This document shows positions 16,601-22,808 of a DNA stretch of 29,599 nt, piece by piece (position 1 is the stretch's first letter; each line of letters starts with the position of its first letter). Origin of the DNA: Prado023 sp964638055 (GTDB lineage Bacteria; Actinomycetota; Actinomycetes; S36-B12; CAIYMF01). Both the position numbers and the translations under genes were made by a program. The notes beneath the pieces are model-generated. The model worked only from the letters and a program-made list of their open reading frames with translations. It searched no databases and was not told where the DNA came from. Where the stretch lies: NCBI GenBank assembly GCA_964638055.1, contig CAZWXF010000024.1, forward strand, positions 1 through 29,599, in the 5' to 3' direction.

Positions 16601-17241
16601 ACACGCGCGACATCCAGGACCATCGAGGCCCCCGCCCCGCCGGACATCGAGGAGACGATGAAGACCACAGGCGAGGTGGCCGTCTGGGACCCGGTGAGGG
16701 CGGCCAGCTTGCGCAGGTCCTCGGCCGCAGACGCGGACATCAGCCGTCTGGCCGCTCCCTCGAGCCCCTCCGAGATCCGGTCGAGCGAGGACAGCGCCAC
16801 GGCCCGGCCCACGTTGCGCATCTGGCCGGCGCCGGCCGTGAGCACCGGGTCGGTCGCGGGGTTGGGCCGCTTCATCCAGCCGGTCATCAGGTGCCGGCTG
16901 CCCGTGCCGCGCGTGCGCTCCCAGAGCTGGTCGCTCAGGGTCTTGTACTCGTAGCCGGCCGGTGCCAGCGAGATGTACCGACCGCCCTGCTCAGGTACCG
17001 ACGGGGGCCGGTCGACGGCGTTGCCGTCCGGCGATCCGGGGACGTCGATGTGGACGAACTGCCAGGCGTCGGGCAGTCCCGAGGGACCGAACGGGATGCG
17101 GGCGGCCGGACCGTCGCTCGCCTCGCGCGCGGAGTTCCAGCGGGCGATCTCGGCGCGCAGGGAGTCCATCGTGAAGCGCAGCGTCACCCCACCGGACCCG
17201 CCGCATCCCACGAACAGGATCGGGTAGACGTTACCTGCCAT
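13600..17241 (-). CDS. Large tubulin-like GTPase
   Basis: A 1213-aa protein whose N-terminus matches the bacterial tubulin-like family (Tubulin_2-type). ILFVGCGGSGG (G12-G18) corresponds to the T1 nucleotide loop and GAGQMRNVGR (137-146) to T3. SSMSGGAGAS (197-206) occupies the place of the tubulin signature GGGTGSG, with changes that are common in this family. The remaining roughly 900 residues are mostly helical and are far longer than FtsZ or TubZ, so the polymer-forming core carries a large extra region of unknown role. I chose MAGNVYP at 17241 rather than the upstream ATG: a GAGAGG ribosome-binding sequence precedes it, and the next residues begin the fold. It is coupled to the downstream two-TM gene by a 1-nt overlap. 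Whether it polymerises is unknown. Confidence 0.85.
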   Translation of the reverse strand: MAGNVYPILFVGCGGSGGVTLRFTMDSLRAEIARWNSAREASDGPAARIPFGPSGLPDAWQFVHIDVPGSPDGNAVDRPPSVPEQGGRYISLAPAGYEYKTLSDQLWERTRGTGSRHLMTGWMKRPNPATDPVLTAGAGQMRNVGRAVALSSLDRISEGLEGAARRLMSASAAEDLRKLAALTGSQTATSPVVFIVSSMSGGAGASMVLDVARVLTRLRPTWLGLTSLFLYTSEVFSELPENARTGVEGNGLAAMGELLATALGANGQRILVPEDDDELRRAATMEAAFDENRLLADLGFAVGGGSESQTFRRVFPIGNSQGERSALFGDGTMDTVFRAIGRGLAGLVASPTAISDFVQYDMTNPNSRNTDLRWLGEGSLDKQTVLWGTFGFGRLSLGRDRYAEYLSQRIARDAVDRLAGASQGARSSAERDMELAADSAYDALRRDLGLPGTGQPAAVLPLLARGRDPQAARAELAAPIRRILFERIYQHPRVLNSHQAQDYVGALRQVGGDSARPAMAQVQEVGYAAAYEWVQRLSSDVLRAVEGIAARQGLGVARRVVLHLKEDTSHWSRSLQAESRALAPEGVAALPGPPAGRLDEIAKMPTPPANSDLVRQLQNDHATAVTRVAGGVVAGLLSDALSEFGDKFANPLARALQDALGTLEAARARVPLREGIAEARTDVYGEWPSAAGNVATRFRGAHNEVMLIDPDTFPQQVDADLDVIRRARGLATVGEAREAVFQEVLTGRWAGHNDDTNESVTIRTLGPWVPVGMVRDPSRPDLGRVSSAAAFSTDTDPRAVVARSRAWVNRPNGELAPFLRQGIRGYLSESGTGVASRRSAALAGKFAVVLQHAAPLVQVDAPAFALVHPNVKLEEMFKFSGVPLRDLPGGAADGLLSVLRDRGSVAAEAIEGFQSALDEDTGTVHLDVFGSYPPMVPLALPSLLRPLGAALSRVNAAGAVADMWRNRRARPLVGCLPMTPVERRSLVAGYIVGRMTGRLRGVYQQNPYERNEPLAVYSEASATWLRFPAPLLTAHAQGFDSDEVGAILEAYLVAIAQCGFDPTLAPLAPYLALRSLYGSPSNRQGREYDTTFGATRYLTRFIVADERPPEGGPRRAERGAAPGATPQTAQARKEAAVAYLAALDQGVTSAFGGAEPAKSPRIEQMRYDVRPLLNSLAPDVIWATEQLTGIVEGITATDATPEGPSEPVTGVDF

Positions 17242-17416
17242 CCGGGCACCTCTCACGTGCTTCCAGGAACTGTGCTTCCAAGGATCGGTCCGCCACCGCG
17301 GGAGCGCCCGACTGCGCGGCAACGACGGCGTACCGCCGCTGTCCCCGCGCTCGTGACCAGCCGCTCGGGCTCGGCCACGACGCTGCGCCGGTCATCGCCG
17401 TCAGCTGCCGGCTCAC
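17231..17416 (-). CDS. Possible 61-aa coupled ORF between vWA and tubulin-like genes
   Basis: This frame opens with GTG overlapping the stop of the membrane vWA gene (GTGA) and closes with TAA 11 nt inside the tubulin-like gene, so it would bridge the only sizeable gap (171 nt) in the upstream part of the block. The product is Arg/Ala/Ser-rich, without a recognisable domain or membrane span, and open frames of this length are common by chance at this GC content. The gap may instead be untranslated spacer or hold an internal promoter. Confidence 0.2.
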   Translation of the reverse strand: MSRQLTAMTGAASWPSPSGWSRARGQRRYAVVAAQSGAPAVADRSLEAQFLEARERCPDGR

Positions 17417-20163
17417 CAGCCGTCACCGCGGGGACGGTCGCGGGGCCCCTGGCTGGAGCCACCCCAGTCCGAGCCCCCGGGGTCGCCCCATCCCCAATCC
17501 GGGCCGGCCGGGGGCGAAGTGGCACGACCGGCGCCGGGGCCGGCGGCGCCCGGGTTCGAGCCGGGCGAGCCGGTCGGGTCGGGCGCGGGTGGTCCCGCCG
17601 GGTTGGGGCCGGCCCATTCGGTGGCCGGCGGCGCGATCGGCGGACCTCCCGGGCTGACAGCGGCAGGCACGAGCCGCTGCACGGACGCGAGCGCGGTGGC
17701 GCAGCGCCGCAGGGAGTCCGCGACCGCGCCGGCCGTCATGGGCAGCTCGGAGTCGATGACATCGGCATTGGACAGGAAGAACATCCCGCTGAACGAGCCG
17801 TCCGGCTCCGGTCGGGCGATCCACTCCCCGGCCAGTGCCAGGGGCAGCCCGGGAGTGGCGCCGCCAGCCGCCGTCGACCGCGACGTGACCACCGGCCCCT
17901 GGGAGCTCACCTCGCAGTCGGGGTAGGCGAACGGGTTGCCGAACCACCGTGCCTGCAGGGTCACGCCGTCGAGGTCCACCCTGCGCACGCGGTCGGCCGA
18001 GCCGGACGTCGCCTGGGAGATGTCCTGGGGATCGATCCGGAACATGCCCCCGCTCAGATCGGTCACGTCGCCGCCCTCCACCCGGAACCTGCGCCTGGCG
18101 ACCTGCAGGGGACCCCGGGAGTCACGCACGACGATCCGGGCGACGTTGCTGCGCACGAGGAACAGGGGCACCGCACTCAGGGCGAGCCCGGCCAGCAGGA
18201 CCAGGGCGAACACGGCCCACTTGGTGGACTCGTCCGCCGCCTTCGTGCGCTGGGCCGTGAACGGCACGACGAACTCCAGGTCCTCCCCCGGCCCGTCCGG
18301 CGCCGCCCAGACCGAGACGGCTCCGACGATGCTGCCGTTGCCCTGCGCCGAGGGCAGAAGCGTGACCGGGAGCTCGACCGCCTCCCCCTCGGCCAGCTGC
18401 CGGCAGGATGCCTTGTCGGAGGACTCGGAGCCCACCGTCACCTCGGACACGCCGTCGGGAAGGCTCTGGATAGCTTCGGCCGAGCGTCGGGGATCGACCC
18501 AGACACACCCCGGGCCCACGACCGACACGCGACCCGGTGAGGCGTCCGGGCCCTCCACGGGATCGAACTGCACGGCGCCGACCGTGGGGTAGCGACCGGG
18601 GACGACCAGCGAGAGCGGATAGGTCGTCACGGCCGGGGCGACGGGCGTGGGAGGGTCCGCGTCGGTGATCAGGTCCAGCCGCAGCGACAGTCGGCCCTCC
18701 CCCGGTGAGGCGGGCAGCACGATGGACCTCGCAGACGCCAGGTCCGGCACACGCAGGTCCGACTCCAGCGTCGTGGCCCTGCCCTGGGCGTCGAGATAGG
18801 CGACGGAGACCCGCACGCCCGGGTGGTCGCGGGTGAACGCCTCGCCGGAGGCGAAGCGCAGCGCGATGCTCACCGGGATGGTCGCCGCCGTCTCGGTCTC
18901 CGTCAGCGGGTTCGTCCACACGGGGGCCAGGTCGCCCGTCACGGTCACGACCATCTGCGCACGGACCTCGGGTCCCAGATCGGAGTCCGTCCGGAAGTGC
19001 ACGGTCCACCGGCCTCGCCAGGTGGCCGGGTCAGCCGGGCGGTCGATCGTGAACCGGGCGGACTGCCCGGTGACCCGCTCGAACGCCACGGCCGCGCCCG
19101 CGACGGTTCCGGGGCCGGAATCGCCGTCCCACCACGAGACCTCGCCGTCCGGCCCCGACAGCCCGAACTCGGCCTCCTGGTCGGTCGGCCCCGCATAGGC
19201 CAGCACGCTCGCCCGGGACACCGCCTCGTCCAGTCCGAAGCTCAGGGCCGCCTGACCGTCGTCGTACCCGCCCTCCACGAGCTGGCCACCTCCCAGCTGG
19301 GCGATGGCCAGCGCCAGCGCACCGGCCTCCTCGGTCTCCAGGTAGGCAGCATGTCCGGGCTCCGGCGGGCGGCCGCACCCCTGGGAACCGTCGGTGGCGT
19401 TGCGCAGGAAGCTCAGGTCGACATTGCCGTTGGCGTTGAGCCCCACCGTCGCCACGAAGACACCGGTGGCCCGCAGCGGGTTCACGGGGCCCTGCTTGGG
19501 CGAGCAGATCGAGTCCTTGCCGGTCTCGATCACGTCGGCCTTCGTGCTCGGGGACACGGTCACCCCGGGTGCGTAGGGCAGCTCCGTGCCGAACGTGCCG
19601 TTCTCGTCGACGTCGTACTGGCCGTCGGAGAACCAGATGAGGAACTGGCAGGCCGCGCCGCCGTCGGCCGTGGCCTGGGCGAACTGCTGGCGGGCACCGT
19701 CCAGGGCCATCCAGTAGTCCGTGGCCGGCCCCAGGCCGGTGTTGTCCGCTACCCGGCCGATCTCTCTGAGGACATCAGGAAGGTCGCTGTCCAGGTCGTG
19801 CCACGCCCCAGCGTGGTAGATGCCGTCGAACCCTGCGACCTGCATGCGCAGGTCGACCTCGGCTCGCTCACCGAACGCGGCCAGCTGCCGGGCGAGGTCG
19901 CGACTGGCGTCGCGACGGACCATCTGCGGATCGGTGGTCTGCAGGGACAAGGACTGGTCGAGCATGAGGATGACGTCGGCCCCCCCGAACTGCTGCGTGC
20001 ACTCCCCCAGTGCCGAGGCCAGCGCCGCCGCATCGTCCGAGCCGGCGGCGGTGGCCCGCGGAGCGGGGACGAGGACCGAGCTCAGCAGGGTGAGCACGAC
20101 GATCGACAGCGACAGCCGCACCGCGCCCCACCAGCCCGGCAGCAGGACCGACCCGCGCGTCAT
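17413..20163 (-). CDS. Exported, membrane-anchored vWA protein
   Basis: A 916-aa surface protein. The N-terminus has a basic start, a hydrophobic span (about 15-32) and an ATAA/GSDD boundary near 40, which looks like a cleavable signal peptide. A vWA domain follows directly: ADVILMLDQSLSL contains an intact MIDAS DxSxS (D69-S73), and FLIWFSDGQYDVDENG is a later vWA strand. Several beta-sandwich segments come next. One hydrophobic span (about 649-672, WAVFALVLLAGLALSAVPLFLV) then crosses the membrane, leaving a cytoplasmic domain and a Gly/Pro-rich tail ending in DWGGSSQGPRDRPRGDGW. It can thus link an outside ligand-binding face to the cytoplasmic partners. The start overlaps the previous gene (ATGA). 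A receptor role is inferred. Confidence 0.85.
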   Translation of the reverse strand: MTRGSVLLPGWWGAVRLSLSIVVLTLLSSVLVPAPRATAAGSDDAAALASALGECTQQFGGADVILMLDQSLSLQTTDPQMVRRDASRDLARQLAAFGERAEVDLRMQVAGFDGIYHAGAWHDLDSDLPDVLREIGRVADNTGLGPATDYWMALDGARQQFAQATADGGAACQFLIWFSDGQYDVDENGTFGTELPYAPGVTVSPSTKADVIETGKDSICSPKQGPVNPLRATGVFVATVGLNANGNVDLSFLRNATDGSQGCGRPPEPGHAAYLETEEAGALALAIAQLGGGQLVEGGYDDGQAALSFGLDEAVSRASVLAYAGPTDQEAEFGLSGPDGEVSWWDGDSGPGTVAGAAVAFERVTGQSARFTIDRPADPATWRGRWTVHFRTDSDLGPEVRAQMVVTVTGDLAPVWTNPLTETETAATIPVSIALRFASGEAFTRDHPGVRVSVAYLDAQGRATTLESDLRVPDLASARSIVLPASPGEGRLSLRLDLITDADPPTPVAPAVTTYPLSLVVPGRYPTVGAVQFDPVEGPDASPGRVSVVGPGCVWVDPRRSAEAIQSLPDGVSEVTVGSESSDKASCRQLAEGEAVELPVTLLPSAQGNGSIVGAVSVWAAPDGPGEDLEFVVPFTAQRTKAADESTKWAVFALVLLAGLALSAVPLFLVRSNVARIVVRDSRGPLQVARRRFRVEGGDVTDLSGGMFRIDPQDISQATSGSADRVRRVDLDGVTLQARWFGNPFAYPDCEVSSQGPVVTSRSTAAGGATPGLPLALAGEWIARPEPDGSFSGMFFLSNADVIDSELPMTAGAVADSLRRCATALASVQRLVPAAVSPGGPPIAPPATEWAGPNPAGPPAPDPTGSPGSNPGAAGPGAGRATSPPAGPDWGWGDPGGSDWGGSSQGPRDRPRGDGW

Positions 20164-20795
20164 CGAGTCGCCACCCAGTGCGCGATGGCCATCGAGTTCA
20201 GCACGATCCCGACAGCAGCGACCGCCAGCGCGAGCACCCGCAGCGGGCCCGATGCCGCCGAGGGACGGTACGCCATCGACTCCGCGGCCGCCCTGAGATC
20301 GCGCATCTGGAAGGCGGCGACGAGCAGCACGTCCCCGACCGCGCACAGCAGCCACCCCGTCACCGGAGCGATGACCGATGTCGGCGACGACAGCCACGAC
20401 ATCGCGGCACCGAGGACGCCCACCGCGATCGCCGCGAGGAGCGGCACGACCGACGCCGGCCGGGGCACCTGGAAGGGTCGGGCCGGCGCTTGACCGCCGA
20501 AGCCGGAGTCCCCGAACCCGGAGTCCCCGAAGCCGGAGTCGCCGAAGCCCGAGTCCCATCCGCCGCCGAAGCCCGAGGCCCCGTGGCCCTGCGCTGGGTC
20601 GCCCGTGCCCCAGCCATCGGCCGGTGACCCGCCGGAACCATGGCCGTATCCGCCGGTCGAGCCCGAGCCCCACTGGGGCGTGCCCGACATGGCAGCCTGA
20701 CCCGCGAGCCCGCCCTGCGCACCGCTGCGGGGCGAGTGCCAGCGATCACCGCCACGGGGTGACGCCCCTGGGACGGGGCTGCCCGAGGAACTCAT
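20160..20795 (-). CDS. Gly-rich multi-TM membrane protein
   Basis: A 211-aa protein, first gene of the block. The N-terminal 110 residues are disordered and Gly/Ser/Trp-rich, with a run of GFGDS pentapeptides made by a 15-bp tandem repeat. About three hydrophobic spans follow (LLAAIAVGVLGAAMSWL, VTGWLLCAVGDVLLVAAF, LRVLALAVAAVGIVLNSM). I chose the ATG at 20795 because GGGAGGTG precedes it; an upstream ATG at 20915 and an internal one at 20690 are possible but lack a good ribosome-binding site. The stop overlaps the vWA gene start (ATGA). I recognise no family. Its leading position and tight coupling to the membrane vWA protein suggest the two work together in the membrane. Confidence 0.75.
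   Translation of the reverse strand: MSSSGSPVPGASPRGGDRWHSPRSGAQGGLAGQAAMSGTPQWGSGSTGGYGHGSGGSPADGWGTGDPAQGHGASGFGGGWDSGFGDSGFGDSGFGDSGFGGQAPARPFQVPRPASVVPLLAAIAVGVLGAAMSWLSSPTSVIAPVTGWLLCAVGDVLLVAAFQMRDLRAAAESMAYRPSAASGPLRVLALAVAAVGIVLNSMAIAHWVATR
20497..20556 (-). repeat. Four 15-bp tandem repeats encoding GFGDS-type units
   Basis: Four adjacent 15-bp units (starts 20497, 20512, 20527 and 20542) differ by only a few bases and encode Gly-Phe-Gly-Asp-Ser-type pentapeptides in the first gene of the block. Being a multiple of three, the array can expand or contract without breaking the frame. It probably gives length variation in a flexible cytoplasmic tail. Confidence 0.85.
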
Positions 20796-21168
20796 CGACG
20801 CCCTGCACCTCCCTCGATACCCGTTCGGTCCGCTTCGGCCTCGCCGCTCAACGACGAGAGCCGAGCCGGCGGCCCCACCACTACTGTCGTGAAACGTATC
20901 TGACACCCCTGACATCAGCGTGCGGGCGTTGGCCTCCCGCAGCCGAGTTAACGGGAGTCTGACACCTGCGCGACGATCGGGCGACGATGCGCCCGAGCCA
21001 GACGCCTGTCGGACCCGGCTCGCCAGGTCCCAGCGGCGCCCATCGCGCGGCGGGAGGGCGTAGCGGGCTCCTGGAGGGCAGGATCTGTCACCGGCCCCGT
21101 CGTGTGCGCCACCGCAGGCTCGGGCGCCGGCCCATGGATGATCCCCCGAGAGACCGAGGAGCCGCGAG
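20796..21168. promoter_or_regulatory. Divergent promoter region of the ten-gene block and the VOC/FUSC pair
   Basis: This 373-nt gap separates the start of the minus-strand block from the start of the plus-strand VOC gene and must hold promoters for both. I cannot pick out -35/-10 pairs with confidence. The visible structure is a 9-bp direct repeat, TCTGACACC, at 20899-20907 and 20958-20966 (59 bp apart), with a further CTGACATC at 20909-20916 and a GTTAAC at 20947-20952. Placed 100-170 nt before the first gene of the block, these could be binding sites for a regulator. No RNA gene or other ORF is supported here. Confidence 0.5.
20807..20813 (-). promoter_or_regulatory. Ribosome-binding site fixing the start of the Gly-rich TM gene
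   Basis: On the minus strand GGGAGGT lies about 11 nt before the ATG at 20795. It is the strongest such sequence near the three candidate starts and decides for 20795 over 20915 and 20690. Spacing is slightly long. Confidence 0.6.
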
Positions 21169-21564
21169 ATGGCACGAGTCGTCCACTTCGAGATCCAGGC
21201 CGATGACCTGGATCGTGCCCGAGCCTTCTACTCAGAGGCCCTGAACTGGACGTTCCAGGACTACTCGGGGGCGACCGGGTCGCCGTACTGGGGCATCATC
21301 ACCGGGCCGGTCGAGCAGCCGGGCATCAACGGCGGACTGCAGCCCAGGCCTGCGCCCACGCCGGGCATCGAGCACGGCACGAACGCGTACGTCTGCACCG
21401 TGCAGGTGGACGACTTCGACGCCACCCAGGAGCGGATACTCGCGGCGGGCGGCCAGGTGGCCCTGCCCAAGTTCGCCATCCCGATGATGGCGTGGCAGGG
21501 GTACTTCCTCGACACCGAGGGCAACACCTTCGGCGTGCACCAGGCAGATCCCGACGCAGGATGA
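21169..21564 (+). CDS. VOC (glyoxalase/dioxygenase) superfamily protein
   Basis: A 131-aa single-domain protein of the vicinal oxygen chelate superfamily. It opens with VVHFEIQADDLDRARAFYSE, the usual first beta-alpha unit with a metal-ligand His (H7). The second module reads QVDDFDATQERILAAGG. The end, GYFLDTEGNTFGVHQ, is the typical C-terminal strand with a ligand candidate. Length is normal for a two-module subunit that dimerises. Substrate cannot be told from sequence; members range from glyoxalases to antibiotic-resistance proteins. GAGGAG stands a few bases before the ATG. Its stop overlaps the start of the FUSC-like gene (ATGA), so the two are co-translated. Confidence 0.9.
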   Translation: MARVVHFEIQADDLDRARAFYSEALNWTFQDYSGATGSPYWGIITGPVEQPGINGGLQPRPAPTPGIEHGTNAYVCTVQVDDFDATQERILAAGGQVALPKFAIPMMAWQGYFLDTEGNTFGVHQADPDAG

Positions 21565-22742
21565 GCGGCCCCGGGGGGGACGCCCGGAAGCAGCCGGACG
21601 TTCCCCAAGAATCGGGCGCGGCCACCCCCGATCCCGCTGCCCGCGACGCGCGCGCGACCCCTGCCCAGCCGGCCCACCCCGCCACCGATCCACCTGGTCC
21701 CCAGGGGTCGTCGCAGGGGGTCCCGGCCACCCCTGGCCCACCTCCGCCCTCGCCCGCTGAGCCGGCGGCCCTCGTCTGGAGCTGGCCAGCGGCCGCGTTC
21801 GGCGCGGCCTGCGCCCTGCCCGCCGCGATCCTGATCACTCGCGACCCGGCCAGCGGGATCGCCTTCGCGTTCGGCGCAATCCCCGCGGCTGCCGTGGGCA
21901 TCGCCGGGCCGCGGACGAGGCGTGCATCGATGATCGTGGCGGGTCTCGCCATCGGCCTTTCGATGACGCTGGGATCCCTGCTGGCCGACCACGTCCTGCT
22001 CGCTGCAGGCGGGATCTTCGGGCTGTCCATGGGCGCTGCCCTGCTCACGGCCCGGGCACCGGTGGGGAACCTGCTCCTGGTCCTGGCCGTCCCCATGGTC
22101 GGCGCCGGGCTGAGCTTCGGCACCCCCGCCGACGCCCTCTCCATGGCAGCCCTCATGTTCTCGGGCAGCGTCGTCGGCTGGCTCATCTCCCTGCTCTGGC
22201 CGGATCGACCTCCCCCGCCACGACCACCGGCGCATCTCCCGTCCCGCGCGATGATGCTGGAGTACGGAGTCCGCCTCGGCCTGGCTGGGGCCACCTGCGT
22301 CGCGATCGGATTCGCCCTGGACCTCGAGCACAAGGGATGGGCGACCACCGCGTGCCTGCTGGTCATGCGCCCGGCGGTCGGGATGACGCTGCTGCGAGCC
22401 GCCGGACGTGCAGCCGCGGTCAGCGTGGGGGCCCTGGTGGGCGCCCTGGTGGCCCAGGCACAGCCCCCCGCCGCGGTGCTCGCCCTGGTGGTCCTGGCCG
22501 ACCTCGCCGCGCTGGCGGCGACCCGGATGAGCCGCTGGTACGTCACAGGAGGGTTCACGACGATGATCGTCCTGCTCGTCCTGACCTACAGCATCCCCGG
22601 GACCGCTCCGGCGCGCTTCGGTGAGCGCGTCTCCGAGACGCTGCTCGGCGTGGGGATCGCATTGGTGTTCGGGGTGCTGGCCCCTCGCCGTGCGACCGCT
22701 GCCCGAGAAGGAGGGGGTGCCCCGGCAGCCGGCCCGCAGTGA
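21561..22742 (+). CDS. FUSC-like integral membrane protein
   Basis: A 393-aa membrane protein. After a Pro/Ala-rich disordered N-terminus (about 1-70) come two blocks of hydrophobic helices separated by a Pro-rich loop (WPDRPPPPRPPAHLPSR), with an HKGWATTACLLVMRPAVGMT-type motif opening the second set. This arrangement fits the FUSC/aromatic-acid-exporter-like superfamily (fusaric acid resistance, YccS, p-hydroxybenzoate efflux). Those members usually carry large soluble domains that are missing here, so this is a short form. The ATG at 21561 overlaps the VOC stop; the same frame extends upstream to 21492 but only inside the VOC gene. Export of a small aromatic compound is possible but not shown. 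Confidence 0.75.
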   Translation: MSGPGGDARKQPDVPQESGAATPDPAARDARATPAQPAHPATDPPGPQGSSQGVPATPGPPPPSPAEPAALVWSWPAAAFGAACALPAAILITRDPASGIAFAFGAIPAAAVGIAGPRTRRASMIVAGLAIGLSMTLGSLLADHVLLAAGGIFGLSMGAALLTARAPVGNLLLVLAVPMVGAGLSFGTPADALSMAALMFSGSVVGWLISLLWPDRPPPPRPPAHLPSRAMMLEYGVRLGLAGATCVAIGFALDLEHKGWATTACLLVMRPAVGMTLLRAAGRAAAVSVGALVGALVAQAQPPAAVLALVVLADLAALAATRMSRWYVTGGFTTMIVLLVLTYSIPGTAPARFGERVSETLLGVGIALVFGVLAPRRATAAREGGGAPAAGPQ

Positions 22743-22776
22743 CGAGGCAGTGACAGGGACTCGGTGCTGGCAGGGG

Positions 22777-22808
22777 TAGCCCGGCCACGCTGGTGGATTC
22801 CGGGCCTA
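22777..22808. terminator. Bidirectional hairpin between convergent genes
   Basis: The 63-nt gap between two converging genes holds an interrupted inverted repeat: GCCCGG (22779-22784) pairs with CCGGGC (22800-22805), and inside it CCAC pairs with GTGG around a GCTG loop, with a three-base bulge. The outer TA/TA pair extends the stem. There is no U-tract, as is common for actinobacterial terminators. The right arm touches the pncB stop codon. Confidence 0.55.

Noticed and set aside
14137..18540. Very long plus-strand open frame (1467 codons) antisense to the tubulin-like and vWA genes
   Set aside because: It is a GC-bias shadow: composition is Arg/Gly/Ala/Pro-rich without domains, while the minus strand has clear tubulin and vWA motifs and proper coupling.
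20164..20673. Upstream extension of the membrane vWA protein
   Set aside because: It would remove the signal peptide from the N-terminus and read the Gly-rich TM gene out of frame; ATGA coupling supports 20163.
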